Assembly (NCBI GenBank): GCA_965203265.1 | Contig: CBDBBV010000002.1 | Location: 434,001 to 498,000 of the forward strand | Source: JAHRAW01 sp965203265 | GTDB taxonomy: Bacteria > Pseudomonadota > Gammaproteobacteria > Arenicellales > Poriferihabitantaceae | Length of the DNA: 64,000 nt | Reading direction: 5' to 3' | In this document: positions 1 through 6,914 of the stretch, one piece after another | Position numbering within the stretch: the stretch's first letter is position 1 | Layout: each line of letters opens with the position of its first letter | The notes under the pieces: model-generated | The model's database searches: none | Told to the model about the DNA's origin: nothing | Seen by the model: only the letters and a program-made list of their open reading frames with translations | Translations under genes and position numbers: made by a program

Positions 1-2
1 AG

Positions 3-125
3 TTTCTGAGTCACCCAATGGACTTGTGGTTCGAATATGGATATGCCACCAAGAACGAAATAGTCCTCGGCTTGGTTTTTGGCAGAACCAGCGTCATCCA
101 GATAGAGAAGGTGCATGGGCAATAA
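3..125 (+). CDS. 3' end of an unidentified gene (partial)
   Basis: An open frame enters from the left edge and ends at TAA 123-125, giving about 40 residues with mixed composition (DLWFEYGYATKNEIVLGLVF in the middle). Composition looks protein-like but I do not recognise a family. It could be the end of a gene that starts outside the window, or chance. From 126 to 274 I see only a small GC hairpin (138-153) without a T-run, and no gene. Confidence 0.25.
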   Translation, partial: FLSHPMDLWFEYGYATKNEIVLGLVFGRTSVIQIEKVHGQ

Positions 126-274
126 AAGGCAGCCGGGCCGGGCTGACGCCCGGAGAACCGCAAAGGCAGCCCAATCCCAACTGCGCTAGGCACTATCCAT
201 TGAAATACCCTGAATGTCAAGCGTTTTTGTCGGTCGAGCCGGCTGGACGGAAAAGCAGAGTTGCTTGCCACCGG

Positions 275-1846
275 TTACGCTTGATTCTGCCGGTGGAAGT
301 AATCGGCGAGGAAATCGTCGAAATTCAGTTCGTCGCCGTCTTCGATTTCCGCTTGCCGCCGGTGGGAGCGGGCGGCCTCGGCCTGCATGTCGGCGTAGGC
401 GCGTGAATCTATGCGGGTGCGCTTGAAGTGGGTTTCGTGTTGCTCGGCCATGCCCATGGCGAATTCGTAGAAGCCGACCTTCTGCTGAGACATCTGCCGG
501 ATGATCTCGGCGGAAGGTGTCATCTCCGCATCTTCTACCTTGACCAGCTGGTGTTGCAGGGACGAGCGGTAGTGGTTTTGCCCGTCAACCTCATCGAGCA
601 ATTCGGCCAGCGGCTGCAGGTTGTGCAGCAGTTCGCGGGCGCATTCCGTGAAGGTCGAATCGTGGGAATTCATGCGCAATTTCAGGTCGGATTTGCGCCC
701 CTGCAGGATCACCCGGTGGCGGTTTTCCACGGTGCGCGCCCATTCGTCCCGGTCGATGTCGGGGCTATGGGAAAACATGCAGTACAGCAGCAGCAGGTCG
801 AAGAAACGCACGCATTCGGCGTCGATGCCGATGGGGATGAACGGATTCAGGTCGATACTGCGCACTTCCACATACTCGACTCCCCGTTGCCTGAGTGCGC
901 GCGACGGGCTTTCGCCGGAGGTGGTTACGCGCTTCGGGCGAACCACCGAGTAGAATTCATTCTCGATTTGCAGCAGATTGGCGTTGAGTTGGCGGTAGAT
1001 TCCGTCTGCCTTGACGCCGAATTTCTCGTATTCCGCCAGCGGCGAGCGTATCGCCCGCCGCAGGGAATCTACGAAATCCTCCACGCTGTTGTAACCTACC
1101 TCGATACCGGCCTGTGCATTGCTACTGTAGCCGATTCGGCTGAGCCGCAGGGAGGTCGCCCAGGGGGCGTAAAAACTGAACGCATCGAATTCGTCCAGCA
1201 GATGTTCGCGGCCCCGCAGGAACGACTTGCACACCGCCGGCGAGGCGCCGAAGAGATAGCAGCCGAGCCAGGAATGGCGGTGAAAATTGCGGATGAGTGA
1301 GAAGTAGTACACCGATTTTTGTGTCCTGATCTCGTCCTCGTCGTCGCTGGCGAGAAATTCGTTCCAGAATGCGCCGGGCAGGGAGAAATTGAAATGAATG
1401 CCGGAGATGGTCTGCATGAGACTGCCATAGCGCAGACGCAGGCCGCGCCGGTAGGCTTCCTTCATCTGCGCGATATTGGAGGTGCCGTAGCGGGCGATGG
1501 GGATGTGAGATTCCCCCTGAACGATGCACGGCATGCTGCTCACCCACAGTTTCTCCTGTTCGAGATTGTGGTAGGTGAAGTGGTGGATGGTGGAGAGATT
1601 CGCGAGCAGGGCGTCCACATCCGTGTGGATGGGGGTTACGAATTCCAGCATGGCCTCCGAGTAGTCCGTGGTGATCGACGGATGAGTCAGCGCCGAGCCG
1701 AGTGCGCGCGGATGAGGCGATTGCGCCAGAACGCCGTCCGCATTCACCCGCAGACTCTCCTTTTCCAGCCCGCGATTGAGGTTGCCCAGATGATGCGCGA
1801 GGCCGTTCCGGCTCAGTGATTCCAAGGTTTTCCGCAGTTTTTTCAA
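275..1846 (-). CDS. gshA: Glutamate-cysteine ligase (gamma-glutamylcysteine synthetase)
   Basis: Catalyses ATP-dependent joining of glutamate and cysteine, the first and rate-limiting step of cytosolic glutathione synthesis. The 523-residue product matches the usual length (about 518) of the gammaproteobacterial GshA family. Family signatures are visible: GLEKESLRV near residue 26, EAMLEFVTPIHTD near 64, SGIHFNFSLP near 148 and YVEVRSIDLNPF near 325. The ATG at 1846 gives a standard N-terminus. The gene is intact, but the DNA immediately upstream (from about 1946) is a truncated phage tape-measure gene, so its native promoter region may have been replaced. No gshB is seen in the window. Confidence 0.96.
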   Translation of the reverse strand: MKKLRKTLESLSRNGLAHHLGNLNRGLEKESLRVNADGVLAQSPHPRALGSALTHPSITTDYSEAMLEFVTPIHTDVDALLANLSTIHHFTYHNLEQEKLWVSSMPCIVQGESHIPIARYGTSNIAQMKEAYRRGLRLRYGSLMQTISGIHFNFSLPGAFWNEFLASDDEDEIRTQKSVYYFSLIRNFHRHSWLGCYLFGASPAVCKSFLRGREHLLDEFDAFSFYAPWATSLRLSRIGYSSNAQAGIEVGYNSVEDFVDSLRRAIRSPLAEYEKFGVKADGIYRQLNANLLQIENEFYSVVRPKRVTTSGESPSRALRQRGVEYVEVRSIDLNPFIPIGIDAECVRFFDLLLLYCMFSHSPDIDRDEWARTVENRHRVILQGRKSDLKLRMNSHDSTFTECARELLHNLQPLAELLDEVDGQNHYRSSLQHQLVKVEDAEMTPSAEIIRQMSQQKVGFYEFAMGMAEQHETHFKRTRIDSRAYADMQAEAARSHRRQAEIEDGDELNFDDFLADYFHRQNQA

Positions 1847-1945
1847 GTTGACGCGCCCGCATGGAGAAGGCCGCTAGCGTGTCCCGAATCGGGCGGAAAA
1901 TCAACCGTTTTATCGAGTGGATGAGAATTTTCGGGTAGCCTGATG

Positions 1946-2291
1946 GGGTGCGCCCGAGGTTTTTGCCGGCGATGGCCATGCGGGTGTAGCTTTCCACCAC
2001 GGCGGCGTAGTCCGAGCCGGTCTGCTGGGCGAGGGCGGCCAATCTGCCTTGCACGCTCTCGAACTCGAAACTGGTCTTGGCGACGGTGCGGATGCGGTTG
2101 TTGAGGGCTTGATATTCGCTCGCCATCCGACCCAAGCGTCCGATGAACTGCACGCTGAAAACGGCGGTAGCGGCATTTTGCAGAAAGCCGAGGGAGCGGC
2201 TGATGGACTCCACCCCCCGGCGGGCGCGTCCGATAGGGCCCTGAGTGCGATCCTTGGCGGTCAGGACGACGCGGGCGTTCAGGTCAGGCAT
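1946..2291 (-). pseudogene. Phage tail tape-measure protein, 5' fragment
   Basis: The first about 115 codons from ATG 2291 encode a typical tape-measure N-terminus: VVLTAKDRTQGPIGRARRG, then a hydrophobic and coiled segment ending in YTRMAIAGKNLGRT. Tape-measure proteins normally run to several hundred or more residues. Here recognisable homology stops near 1946, and the frame then continues into unrelated sequence that overlaps gshA in another phase. It lies downstream of a tail-assembly chaperone pair on the same strand, which is the usual order of phage tail modules. I read it as the truncated edge of a decayed prophage abutting gshA. Confidence 0.7.
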
Positions 2292-2314
2292 TGTCTCGCC
2301 CCCAGTACTGCGCT

Positions 2315-2560
2315 ATGCTCCACGAAATGGACTCGCTCGTATCGCTCACCATTGTACTTCTGCCGCTGATAGCCGTCTGGGCTGTTTTAGGGCAGCTACG
2401 TACCCTGTTTTTCATCGTGCTGCTGATCGCGGTCGTGGGTCTCGGTATGTGGGCTTCGCTAGAAACCGTATTCGGAAACTTCGCGGCCTTCCTTGCGGCT
2501 ATAGTCGCAGTCGGAATCATCCGGCTGTGGCAACACGTGGAGTCGATGGACAAGTTCTGA
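2315..2560 (+). CDS. Small multi-pass membrane protein (unknown)
   Basis: From ATG 2315 (alternative ATG 2327) the frame encodes about 81 residues that are almost entirely hydrophobic. There are three likely membrane segments: VSLTIVLLPLIAVWAVLG, LFFIVLLIAVVGLGMWASL and FAAFLAAIVAVGIIRLW, followed by a short charged tail ending MDKF. No family recognised. It lies on the strand opposite to the phage tail genes, filling the gap between the chaperone extension and the tape-measure fragment, as if inserted there (a phage moron or a later insertion). It is the first of four tiny membrane genes within 1.2 kb. Confidence 0.55.
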   Translation: MLHEMDSLVSLTIVLLPLIAVWAVLGQLRTLFFIVLLIAVVGLGMWASLETVFGNFAAFLAAIVAVGIIRLWQHVESMDKF

Positions 2561-2564
2561 TCGC

Positions 2565-2833
2565 TCATCTCCCTCTCCTCGATTTATTCAACACGTCCAC
2601 CGCCGCCCGCTCCATCCCCCGCAGTTTTCGCAACAACCCCCGCCGCAGTTTGATGCCCGCGCCGTCGAGCAGGATTGCCACGGATGGCCAGTGCAGGCCG
2701 AACACGCCGCCGAGGGCGCCGACGCGCCACTGGTCGCACACCAGCCCCCATACCTCGATGGCCTTGCGGTTGGGCGGGTATATTGGATATTCGCCGGCAT
2801 TTCCCGTTGCCCAATGACGGGCGGCGTCTAGGA
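2565..2833 (-). CDS. Tail-assembly chaperone extension (DUF1799-like, reached by -1 frameshift)
   Basis: There is no start codon of its own. The frame is entered from the upstream chaperone gene through a slippery heptamer at 2834-2840, giving KKLLDAARHWATGNAGEYPI and then a DUF1799-like body with YPPNRKAIEVWGL, CDQWRVGALGGVFGLHW and a C-terminal LRGMERAAVDVL, ending at TGA 2565-2567. Known biology: in many tailed phages the second chaperone domain (lambda GT-type) is made only as a -1 frameshift fusion to the first. The domain looks complete, but the upstream partner has lost its 5' end, so the pair is probably inactive now. Confidence 0.6.
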
Positions 2834-3010
2834 GTTTTTTTCCAGTACGGCGGCGGCGTAATTGCCGCCGGTAAGCTCGGCGTACACGGCATCCCGAATC
2901 GGGCCGAGGATGTAGTGGTTGTCGAGCACACCGGCGCGCGCCTCGGCGTCGTCCCAGTCGATTTCGGCGCCGTGCTCATCCATCAAGCCGGACCAACCGA
3001 GTTTCACGAC
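2828..3010 (-). pseudogene. Phage tail-assembly chaperone (G-like), 5'-truncated
   Basis: About 60 recognisable codons (VVKLGWSGLMDEHGAEIDWD, then AGVLDNHYILGPIRDAVYAE and ending AAVLEKNS) resemble the small chaperone encoded just before the DUF1799/tape-measure genes. Upstream of about 3010 the frame is no longer phage-like, since a tiny membrane-protein gene on the other strand starts at 3060. The start is therefore lost. The stop TAG (2828-2830) lies six bases past the slippery heptamer. Confidence 0.5.
2834..2840 (-). other. Programmed -1 frameshift slippery heptamer A AAA AAC
   Basis: On the minus strand the chaperone frame reads CTG GAA AAA AAC TCC TAG. A slip by one base at A AAA AAC lets both tRNAs re-pair on AAA AAA and reads CTC CTA GAC onward into the DUF1799-like frame, which has no other entry. 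Position next to the stop and the gene pair involved match the known frameshift of phage tail-assembly chaperones. I did not identify a stimulatory structure with certainty. Confidence 0.6.
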
Positions 3011-3059
3011 CCTACGGGTTGCGGTTGAGGCTGTTGCCGGTTTGTGGCAATGTGGCGGC

Positions 3060-3185
3060 ATGAGGTTCTTGGACGCCATTGTTACTTTTGTGCTGGGTTG
3101 GATCGCCATTGTCTTAGCGCTGATCTTCGGCCCGTTCGCCTTGTTGTTGGTCTGGATATTCATCAAGGCCATCTTTACCGCCTAG
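3060..3185 (+). CDS. Tiny single-pass membrane protein (41 aa, unknown)
   Basis: ATG 3060 opens a 41-residue frame: MRFLDAIVTFVLGWIAIVLA followed by further hydrophobic residues and ending IFIKAIFTA. It is nearly all hydrophobic, with one long or two short membrane helices. The next tiny gene starts 25 bases later on the same strand. No family recognised. Its neighbours suggest it belongs to a cassette of small hydrophobic proteins placed between two broken phage tail modules. Confidence 0.45.
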   Translation: MRFLDAIVTFVLGWIAIVLALIFGPFALLLVWIFIKAIFTA

Positions 3186-3210
3186 CGGCTTCTCGGGCCA
3201 GCTGATCAGC

Positions 3211-3306
3211 ATGAAATTTTGGTCTTGGCTGTTGTTCTGGCTCATCGTTGGTCCGCCCCTATTGTGGCTCTGGTTCGGGCTAGTCGTGTACCCCTTTTTC
3301 TCCTAG
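3211..3306 (+). CDS. Tiny Trp-rich membrane peptide (31 aa, unknown)
   Basis: ATG 3211 to TAG 3306 encodes 31 residues starting MKFWSWLLFWLIVGPPLLWL and ending VVYPFFS, with five tryptophans and a single hydrophobic stretch. It sits between two similar tiny genes with gaps of 25 and 20 bases. The size and amphipathic, Trp-rich make-up resemble membrane toxins or holin-like peptides, but this is only a resemblance. Confidence 0.4.
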   Translation: MKFWSWLLFWLIVGPPLLWLWFGLVVYPFFS

Positions 3307-3326
3307 CGCTCTCCCTGATCGGCCGC

Positions 3327-3491
3327 ATGGAATTCTTGAAAGGCATTGGCACCCTTGCGCTTCTCTTGATATTCTGGGTCGCGCTGATCAACTTCGGCGC
3401 GGTCAGGGTGATCTGGTTCATTTTCTGTATCATCTTCGGTTCGATCCTGTTGTGGATATTGTTCGGTCTCATGTTTGTCTTTTACACCTAG
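3327..3491 (+). CDS. Small membrane protein (54 aa, unknown)
   Basis: ATG 3327 gives 54 residues: MEFLKGIGTLALLLIFWVAL, a second hydrophobic stretch VRVIWFIFCIIFGSILLWIL, and a short end MFVFYT. Two membrane helices are likely. It is the fourth and last gene of the plus-strand series of tiny hydrophobic proteins. Immediately downstream, on the other strand, is a second fragment of a DUF1799-like tail gene. No family recognised. Confidence 0.45.
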   Translation: MEFLKGIGTLALLLIFWVALINFGAVRVIWFIFCIIFGSILLWILFGLMFVFYT

Positions 3492-3527
3492 CAAACCGAG
3501 CAAGCCGAGCCGCCTCCCGCGACACCC

Positions 3528-3638
3528 CAGCACCTCCCCTTCCATCACCCGCAACCGCGCAAACAGATCCGCCGTCATGGTGATCTCCAGCATCTCGGCG
3601 GCGGCGCTCACGGCTACATAATCCAGCCCCAAAAGCAC
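3528..3638 (-). pseudogene. Second DUF1799-like tail-chaperone fragment
   Basis: About 37 codons (GLDYVAVSAAAEMLEITMTA, then FARLRVMEGEVLG) align by eye with the second half of the DUF1799-like frame at 2565-2833 (shared GL..., ...LR.ME pattern), but the sequence is clearly divergent. It is cut on both sides: the tiny membrane genes follow, and MuF copy 1 begins at about 3656. It comes from a different phage than the first fragment, or from an old duplication. Confidence 0.4.
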
Positions 3639-3655
3639 GCCGGATCAGCCATCCA

Positions 3656-4231
3656 CGCGCCTGCGCAAGATGGGCTGGGCGCCGCCTACGGGGGTGGATT
3701 CCATCCCCCACCGCCTGCGGACAATCTACAACGCCAACATGCGCTCGGCGCGATCGGCGGGGCATTGGCACACCATCGAGGAGACGAAAGACTCCTTCCC
3801 CTATCTGCTGTATTCGCTCGGCCCGTCGAAGGTGCATCGGGATTGGCATGTGCGTTGGGCGGGGACGTTGCTGCCGGTGGACGACCCGTGGTGGGACACG
3901 CATTTCCCGCCGAACGGCTGGGGGTGTAAGTGTTGGGTGCGGCAGGTGAGCCGCCGCCAGCACGAGAAACTGAAGGACGCCGGAGCGCAGACTACGGCGC
4001 CGCCGTTGGAGATGGAGACGTGGGTGCATCCGACCACTGGGCGCACGGCGCGGGTGCCGAAGGGGGTGAATCCGGGATGGGAGTGGAATGCCGGCAAGCA
4101 TCGGGAGTTGGGCGTGCGCACGGCGTTCGCCGACCACATCGAGAAACTGCTGCAGGTGAATCCGGCCGGGCGCGGGGAAGCGATTACGCGGGCGCGGATT
4201 GCCGAGGATTTGGGCGGGGCGGGGTTTGCGC
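3656..4231 (+). repeat. Long direct repeat, copy 1 (MuF body)
   Basis: A 576-base stretch closely similar to 7387-7962, same orientation and same length without indels. It starts abruptly at GCGCCTGCGCAAG and ends abruptly at GGGGTTTGCGC. Beyond both borders the two loci differ, until similarity resumes around the 73-codon gene (4741-5003 versus 8461-8723). Confidence 0.85.
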
Positions 4232-4638
4232 GGTTGTGGAATAAGACGCCGGCGCTGGGGACGGTGGCCGAGCGCAAGGCGTATCAGCACAAGCCGGAAG
4301 GCCGGTTGGAGACGGCAGTGGCGGTGTTCCCGAAGGCGTTGCAGGAGCGCGGGGCGCCGGAGTGGATGCGGTTATCCCGAGACGGAATCGGGCACATCAA
4401 GGCGAGCGGGCGGGGGATTACGCCGGAGCGGTTACGGCTGGTGCAGAAGGCGGTGGATGGGGAGGATACCCATCATCAGCGCGACAATCGGTGGATAAGT
4501 TTCGTGCAGGATAAGCAAGATAAGTGGTGGGCGGTGGCGTGGAAGGTATCTGGTGATGGCTCAAAGGCGTACTTGACGACGATGACGCGAACAGTGCAGA
4601 GGAAAGTTGATGCGGCCAAAAAGAAATATAGCCAATAG
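3670..4638 (+). CDS. MuF-like phage head protein with C-terminal nuclease-like domain, copy 1 (5'-truncated)
   Basis: The 322-residue frame carries the MuF/minor-head-protein body: YNANMRSARSAGHWHTIEET near residue 19, PVDDPWWDTHFPPNGWGCKC near 69, and the TTGRTARVPKG and NPGWEWNAGKH motifs. The usual MuF N-terminus is missing, since similarity to copy 2 begins just before the ATG. Residues about 188 to 322 form a different domain (SRDGIGHIKA, WISFVQDKQDKWWAVAWKV, KAYLTTMTRTVQRK) that resembles the barnase/EndoU/ColicinE5/RelE-like domains (PBECR type) found at MuF C-termini. Known: MuF proteins can carry polymorphic toxin domains delivered by phage particles. Inference: this is an orphan tip cassette. 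A conserved 73-codon gene follows after 143 bases. Confidence 0.7.
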   Translation: MGWAPPTGVDSIPHRLRTIYNANMRSARSAGHWHTIEETKDSFPYLLYSLGPSKVHRDWHVRWAGTLLPVDDPWWDTHFPPNGWGCKCWVRQVSRRQHEKLKDAGAQTTAPPLEMETWVHPTTGRTARVPKGVNPGWEWNAGKHRELGVRTAFADHIEKLLQVNPAGRGEAITRARIAEDLGGAGFARLWNKTPALGTVAERKAYQHKPEGRLETAVAVFPKALQERGAPEWMRLSRDGIGHIKASGRGITPERLRLVQKAVDGEDTHHQRDNRWISFVQDKQDKWWAVAWKVSGDGSKAYLTTMTRTVQRKVDAAKKKYSQ

Positions 4639-4655
4639 TAAGGCGAAGAGTGTGC

Positions 4656-4676
4656 GCTTGCGGGGCCGGTACCCCC
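4656..4676 (+). repeat. 21-base direct repeat flanking the 73-codon gene (left)
   Basis: The 21 bases starting GCTTGCGGGGCCGGTACCCC recur at 5006-5026, and a diverged version (GCTTGCGGGGCGGTCAACTC) occurs near 8389 downstream of MuF copy 2. The GGGG-N6-CCCC core can fold. The copies bracket the gene at 4782-5003. Possible recombination or processing site; unproven. Confidence 0.6.
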
Positions 4677-4781
4677 CGGAGGAACCTGTCCTGATTACCG
4701 ATTCTGACTCAGGCGCACTATCACAGGATAGCCGCCCACGGGGGCAGTGTCAACCGATTTTTCAACCAAGAGGTAACGATT

Positions 4782-5003
4782 ATGGCAACTCAACCCAAGC
4801 CGCGCGGCATCATCACCAAACTGGCCGAACTGGAGCAACAAGCCCTCGCGCTGGTCGCGCAGATCAAACAAGCCAACCCCAGCGGCGAGGCGCCGCGCTG
4901 GGCGAATGTCGCCCGCACCGAAATTCAACAAGGCTTCATGGCCGCCAAGCGAGCGGCGTGGGGCGGCGATTCGGCGCCACCGCCGCCGGATGAGGCGGCG
5001 TAG
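4782..5003 (+). CDS. 73-residue conserved protein downstream of MuF, copy 1 (unknown)
   Basis: ATG 4782 with AGAGG at 4768-4772. The product is 73 residues: a basic start (MATQPKPRGIITK), an amphipathic helix (LAELEQQALALVAQIKQANP), then AAKRAAWGGDSAPPPPDEAA at the end. It is nearly identical to the gene at 8502, including the upstream leader and ribosome-binding site. Because it is constant while the MuF C-terminal domains differ, it is a poor candidate for a specific immunity protein. A structural, scaffold or general partner role is more likely. No family recognised. Confidence 0.6.
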   Translation: MATQPKPRGIITKLAELEQQALALVAQIKQANPSGEAPRWANVARTEIQQGFMAAKRAAWGGDSAPPPPDEAA

Positions 5004-5005
5004 GT

Positions 5006-5026
5006 GCTTGCGGGGCCGGTACCCCC
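5006..5026 (+). repeat. 21-base direct repeat flanking the 73-codon gene (right)
   Basis: Exact second copy of the 21-base element at 4656-4676. It starts two bases after the TAG-adjacent end of the 73-codon gene. The minus-strand operon ends at 5060, 34 bases further on. Confidence 0.6.
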
Positions 5027-5059
5027 GGTGGCGCTTGCCCAGGACCGACGAAACCGGGG

Positions 5060-5530
5060 TCAGGACACTATTTCATACAGAAATTGGGGGAAAAGCCTAG
5101 GGCGCTTGTTGATGTGTTCGTAGTCTGCCTCAAGCAGGAGCCGAATCAGTTCGGTTGTGTGGCGATGAATAGCGGTACTGCGCGATTCCCCCGCAGGGAG
5201 CAAGTCAGATGCCGCCGTGAGGAATTCGTGCAAACACTGTATTTCCTCTGCGATTTCGCTGGAATTTTCAAAGCTCCGGTAGTGTCTTTGAATCAGACCA
5301 ACTCGCTGTTCAATGGCCGCCAGTTTTGAGGTCAACCGCCGTTCTGTATATTCTCCCAGCGAGCCTGGGGCGGCTGACCATGCTTGTTCCCCTTCAATTT
5401 CAAGTTGCTCAAGCAGGGGGATAGTGGAGCTGTATAAATCGTGTGCTTCTCGGCGTTTTGCTAGCCAGAAAATGAGAACCCACCCATATAAAGCCAAGAG
5501 TATGACTATTATGGACGCGATCCAACCCAT
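5060..5530 (-). CDS. Membrane-anchored coiled-coil protein, last gene of the XRE/GHKL/STAS operon (unknown)
   Basis: ATG 5530 (a TTG three bases earlier is also in frame) overlaps the STAS-like gene's TGA by one base (TGATG), so translation is coupled. The product has 156 residues: an N-terminal membrane helix (WIASIIVILLALYGWVLIFW) followed by a cytoplasmic region rich in Glu, Leu and Arg with coiled-coil character (LTSKLAAIEQRVGLIQRHYR) and a C-terminal helical part. No family recognised. As the membrane component of a four-gene operon with an ATPase and a STAS-like switch, it could be the effector or anchor. That is inference. Confidence 0.65.
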   Translation of the reverse strand: MGWIASIIVILLALYGWVLIFWLAKRREAHDLYSSTIPLLEQLEIEGEQAWSAAPGSLGEYTERRLTSKLAAIEQRVGLIQRHYRSFENSSEIAEEIQCLHEFLTAASDLLPAGESRSTAIHRHTTELIRLLLEADYEHINKRPRLFPQFLYEIVS

Positions 5531-5856
5531 CAAACTATGACCTCTTCAGCTCTTTTTATGTATTTGTTTACTTCCAGAACGACCGAAGGGAGTTTGTCGT
5601 GTTTGACGGTGAGTTTCTCGTTCAGTTGATCTCTGGTGAAGTGCTTGCGCACTAAGCCGCCGAATGTCTCCTCCAGAAATGAAGACCCGTAGTAGTTTGA
5701 GCCGCTGAGGTCTACCGTAACATGATCGTGGTCGCGGATGGCAGGTGCCAGTTTTTCTTCGCGGAACACCTCCCCGCTACGATCTCCGTCGGCGCGGTAG
5801 CGGCCGAAGGGGAAACGGGAGAAATCGCGGGCAACATCGATTGTAAATTCACTCAT
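5530..5856 (-). CDS. STAS-like DUF4325 protein
   Basis: Start chosen at ATG 5856 because a strong GGAGG lies just before it; an upstream in-frame start exists at 5895. The 108 residues show the DUF4325 (STAS-like) pattern: an N-terminal SRFPFGRYRADGDRSGEVFR, the strand VTVDLSG, and the diagnostic YYGSSFLEETFGGLVRKHF. Known: such proteins are often encoded beside GHKL-type ATPases, in a layout reminiscent of anti-sigma/anti-anti-sigma switches. The gene follows the ATPase stop by 14 bases and overlaps the next gene by one. The probable role is a phosphorylation- or binding-dependent switch partner of the ATPase; the output is unknown. Confidence 0.75.
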   Translation of the reverse strand: MSEFTIDVARDFSRFPFGRYRADGDRSGEVFREEKLAPAIRDHDHVTVDLSGSNYYGSSFLEETFGGLVRKHFTRDQLNEKLTVKHDKLPSVVLEVNKYIKRAEEVIV

Positions 5857-5870
5857 AGCGTACCTCCGAG

Positions 5871-6914
5871 TTAGTGTTGCAACGGAATTCGCCACAGTAT
5901 GAACGTGCCGCCCACATTGTGGCCAATGTTCTTGGATGGGTCGCGCCCACCTTCTCCTTGCAGGCGATAGTAGCCCCGGCCTCTGACGATTGTCAACTGC
6001 CCTTTACCCATCTCCAGCACCAGATTTTGGATGTCGCGGCTACCTAGTCCGCCGCCGGGATGATGCCGTGAACTTCGGGTGTATTGCATTGCCGACCGGA
6101 TTATCTTGCCATCGTCGCTCCCCACCGACAGGGTCTCCAGAATGGGGCTGAACCAACTTTTTGTCCGCAACGTCTCGGGGATTCCGACCCCTCTATCACA
6201 CAGGGCGATATGCAGTTGGTTGCTGATGATCGCTGCGATCGCCCACCAGAACCGCCTGTCCGTTCTGTCCGGATACGCATGGTAGCCAACATTGAGCATG
6301 GCTTCGCCAATGGCTTTGTTGACCAACCATTCAGCGTAATCCTGATTATTGATTTCCAGCTGGCGATTGAGTAGCGCAGTTTTCATCAAGTACTTGGTGA
6401 TGTCCGGCAAGCCTTCATCCCTTTCCCCTCGAATGATCGGGAGCATTCCGCGGTCGGGCATCTCCGTATCGCCACATAGTGCGAGAATTCCGGTATTGCG
6501 CAGGGCGTTGCGCACTTGCGATCCTGCTTTACTCCTCAGTTTGATGGTGACGCCGGACTGGGATTGTATGCGGTCGATCTCGGAATACAGATACACCGCC
6601 CCCAGCGCGGATAGAAAATCGGTTTTGAAAAAATCAATGAACAAATTCCGGTTGGTCTTGCCGCGCAGTTTTTGGATAAAACGGGCTGTTTTGTGGATGT
6701 CTCTGGGGTGCATCACGATCTGTTTGGGCGCCGGGATGATCTGATAACCGGACAGTGACCGGAACTGTCGGCGCTCGTGTCTGGGTTTCCTCGGGCTGCT
6801 CTTGGGCTTGGGCGGCTTGCGTCTGTGTGTTTTTTGCTGTCTTGCATTTTGCTTGTGTCTGGTGCTGGCGATCCGCCATTGCCGAAGCCGGTAGTCGTCC
6901 GGGAGTTTTTTCAT
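5871..6914 (-). CDS. GHKL (HATPase_c) ATP-binding protein
   Basis: 347 residues. Residues 1-55 are strongly basic (KTHRRKPPKPKSSPRKPRHE), which may bind nucleic acid. The C-terminal half has the GHKL boxes: N-box AIGEAMLNVGYHAY, G1 box LCDRGVGIP and G2 box HPGGGLGSRDI, then a strand ending NVGGTFILWRIP. There is no DHp phospho-acceptor helix, so this is not a classical histidine kinase but an anti-sigma-like or stand-alone GHKL ATPase. It overlaps the XRE gene by 4 bases (ATGA) and is followed by the STAS-like gene. The pairing GHKL + DUF4325 is known; the basic N-terminus and the operon as a whole are unfamiliar to me. Confidence 0.78.
   Translation of the reverse strand: MKKLPDDYRLRQWRIASTRHKQNARQQKTHRRKPPKPKSSPRKPRHERRQFRSLSGYQIIPAPKQIVMHPRDIHKTARFIQKLRGKTNRNLFIDFFKTDFLSALGAVYLYSEIDRIQSQSGVTIKLRSKAGSQVRNALRNTGILALCGDTEMPDRGMLPIIRGERDEGLPDITKYLMKTALLNRQLEINNQDYAEWLVNKAIGEAMLNVGYHAYPDRTDRRFWWAIAAIISNQLHIALCDRGVGIPETLRTKSWFSPILETLSVGSDDGKIIRSAMQYTRSSRHHPGGGLGSRDIQNLVLEMGKGQLTIVRGRGYYRLQGEGGRDPSKNIGHNVGGTFILWRIPLQH

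Noticed and set aside
20..56. tRNA-like 3' end (GGTTCGAAT followed by ACCA)
   Set aside because: The putative T-stem does not pair on both sides of the loop, and no acceptor or anticodon arm fits the preceding bases. The stretch lies in an open frame.
138..153. GC hairpin CCGGGC-TGAC-GCCCGG as a terminator
   Set aside because: No T-run on either side and very short stem; not enough to call a terminator.
1122..1900. Continuation of the tape-measure frame through gshA
   Set aside because: Recognisable phage sequence ends near 1946. Beyond it the frame is simply open in GC-rich DNA antisense-phase to gshA.
4782..5003. 73-codon gene as the specific immunity gene of the MuF toxin-like tip
   Set aside because: The protein is nearly identical after both MuF copies although the tips differ, which is the opposite of what specific immunity would require.
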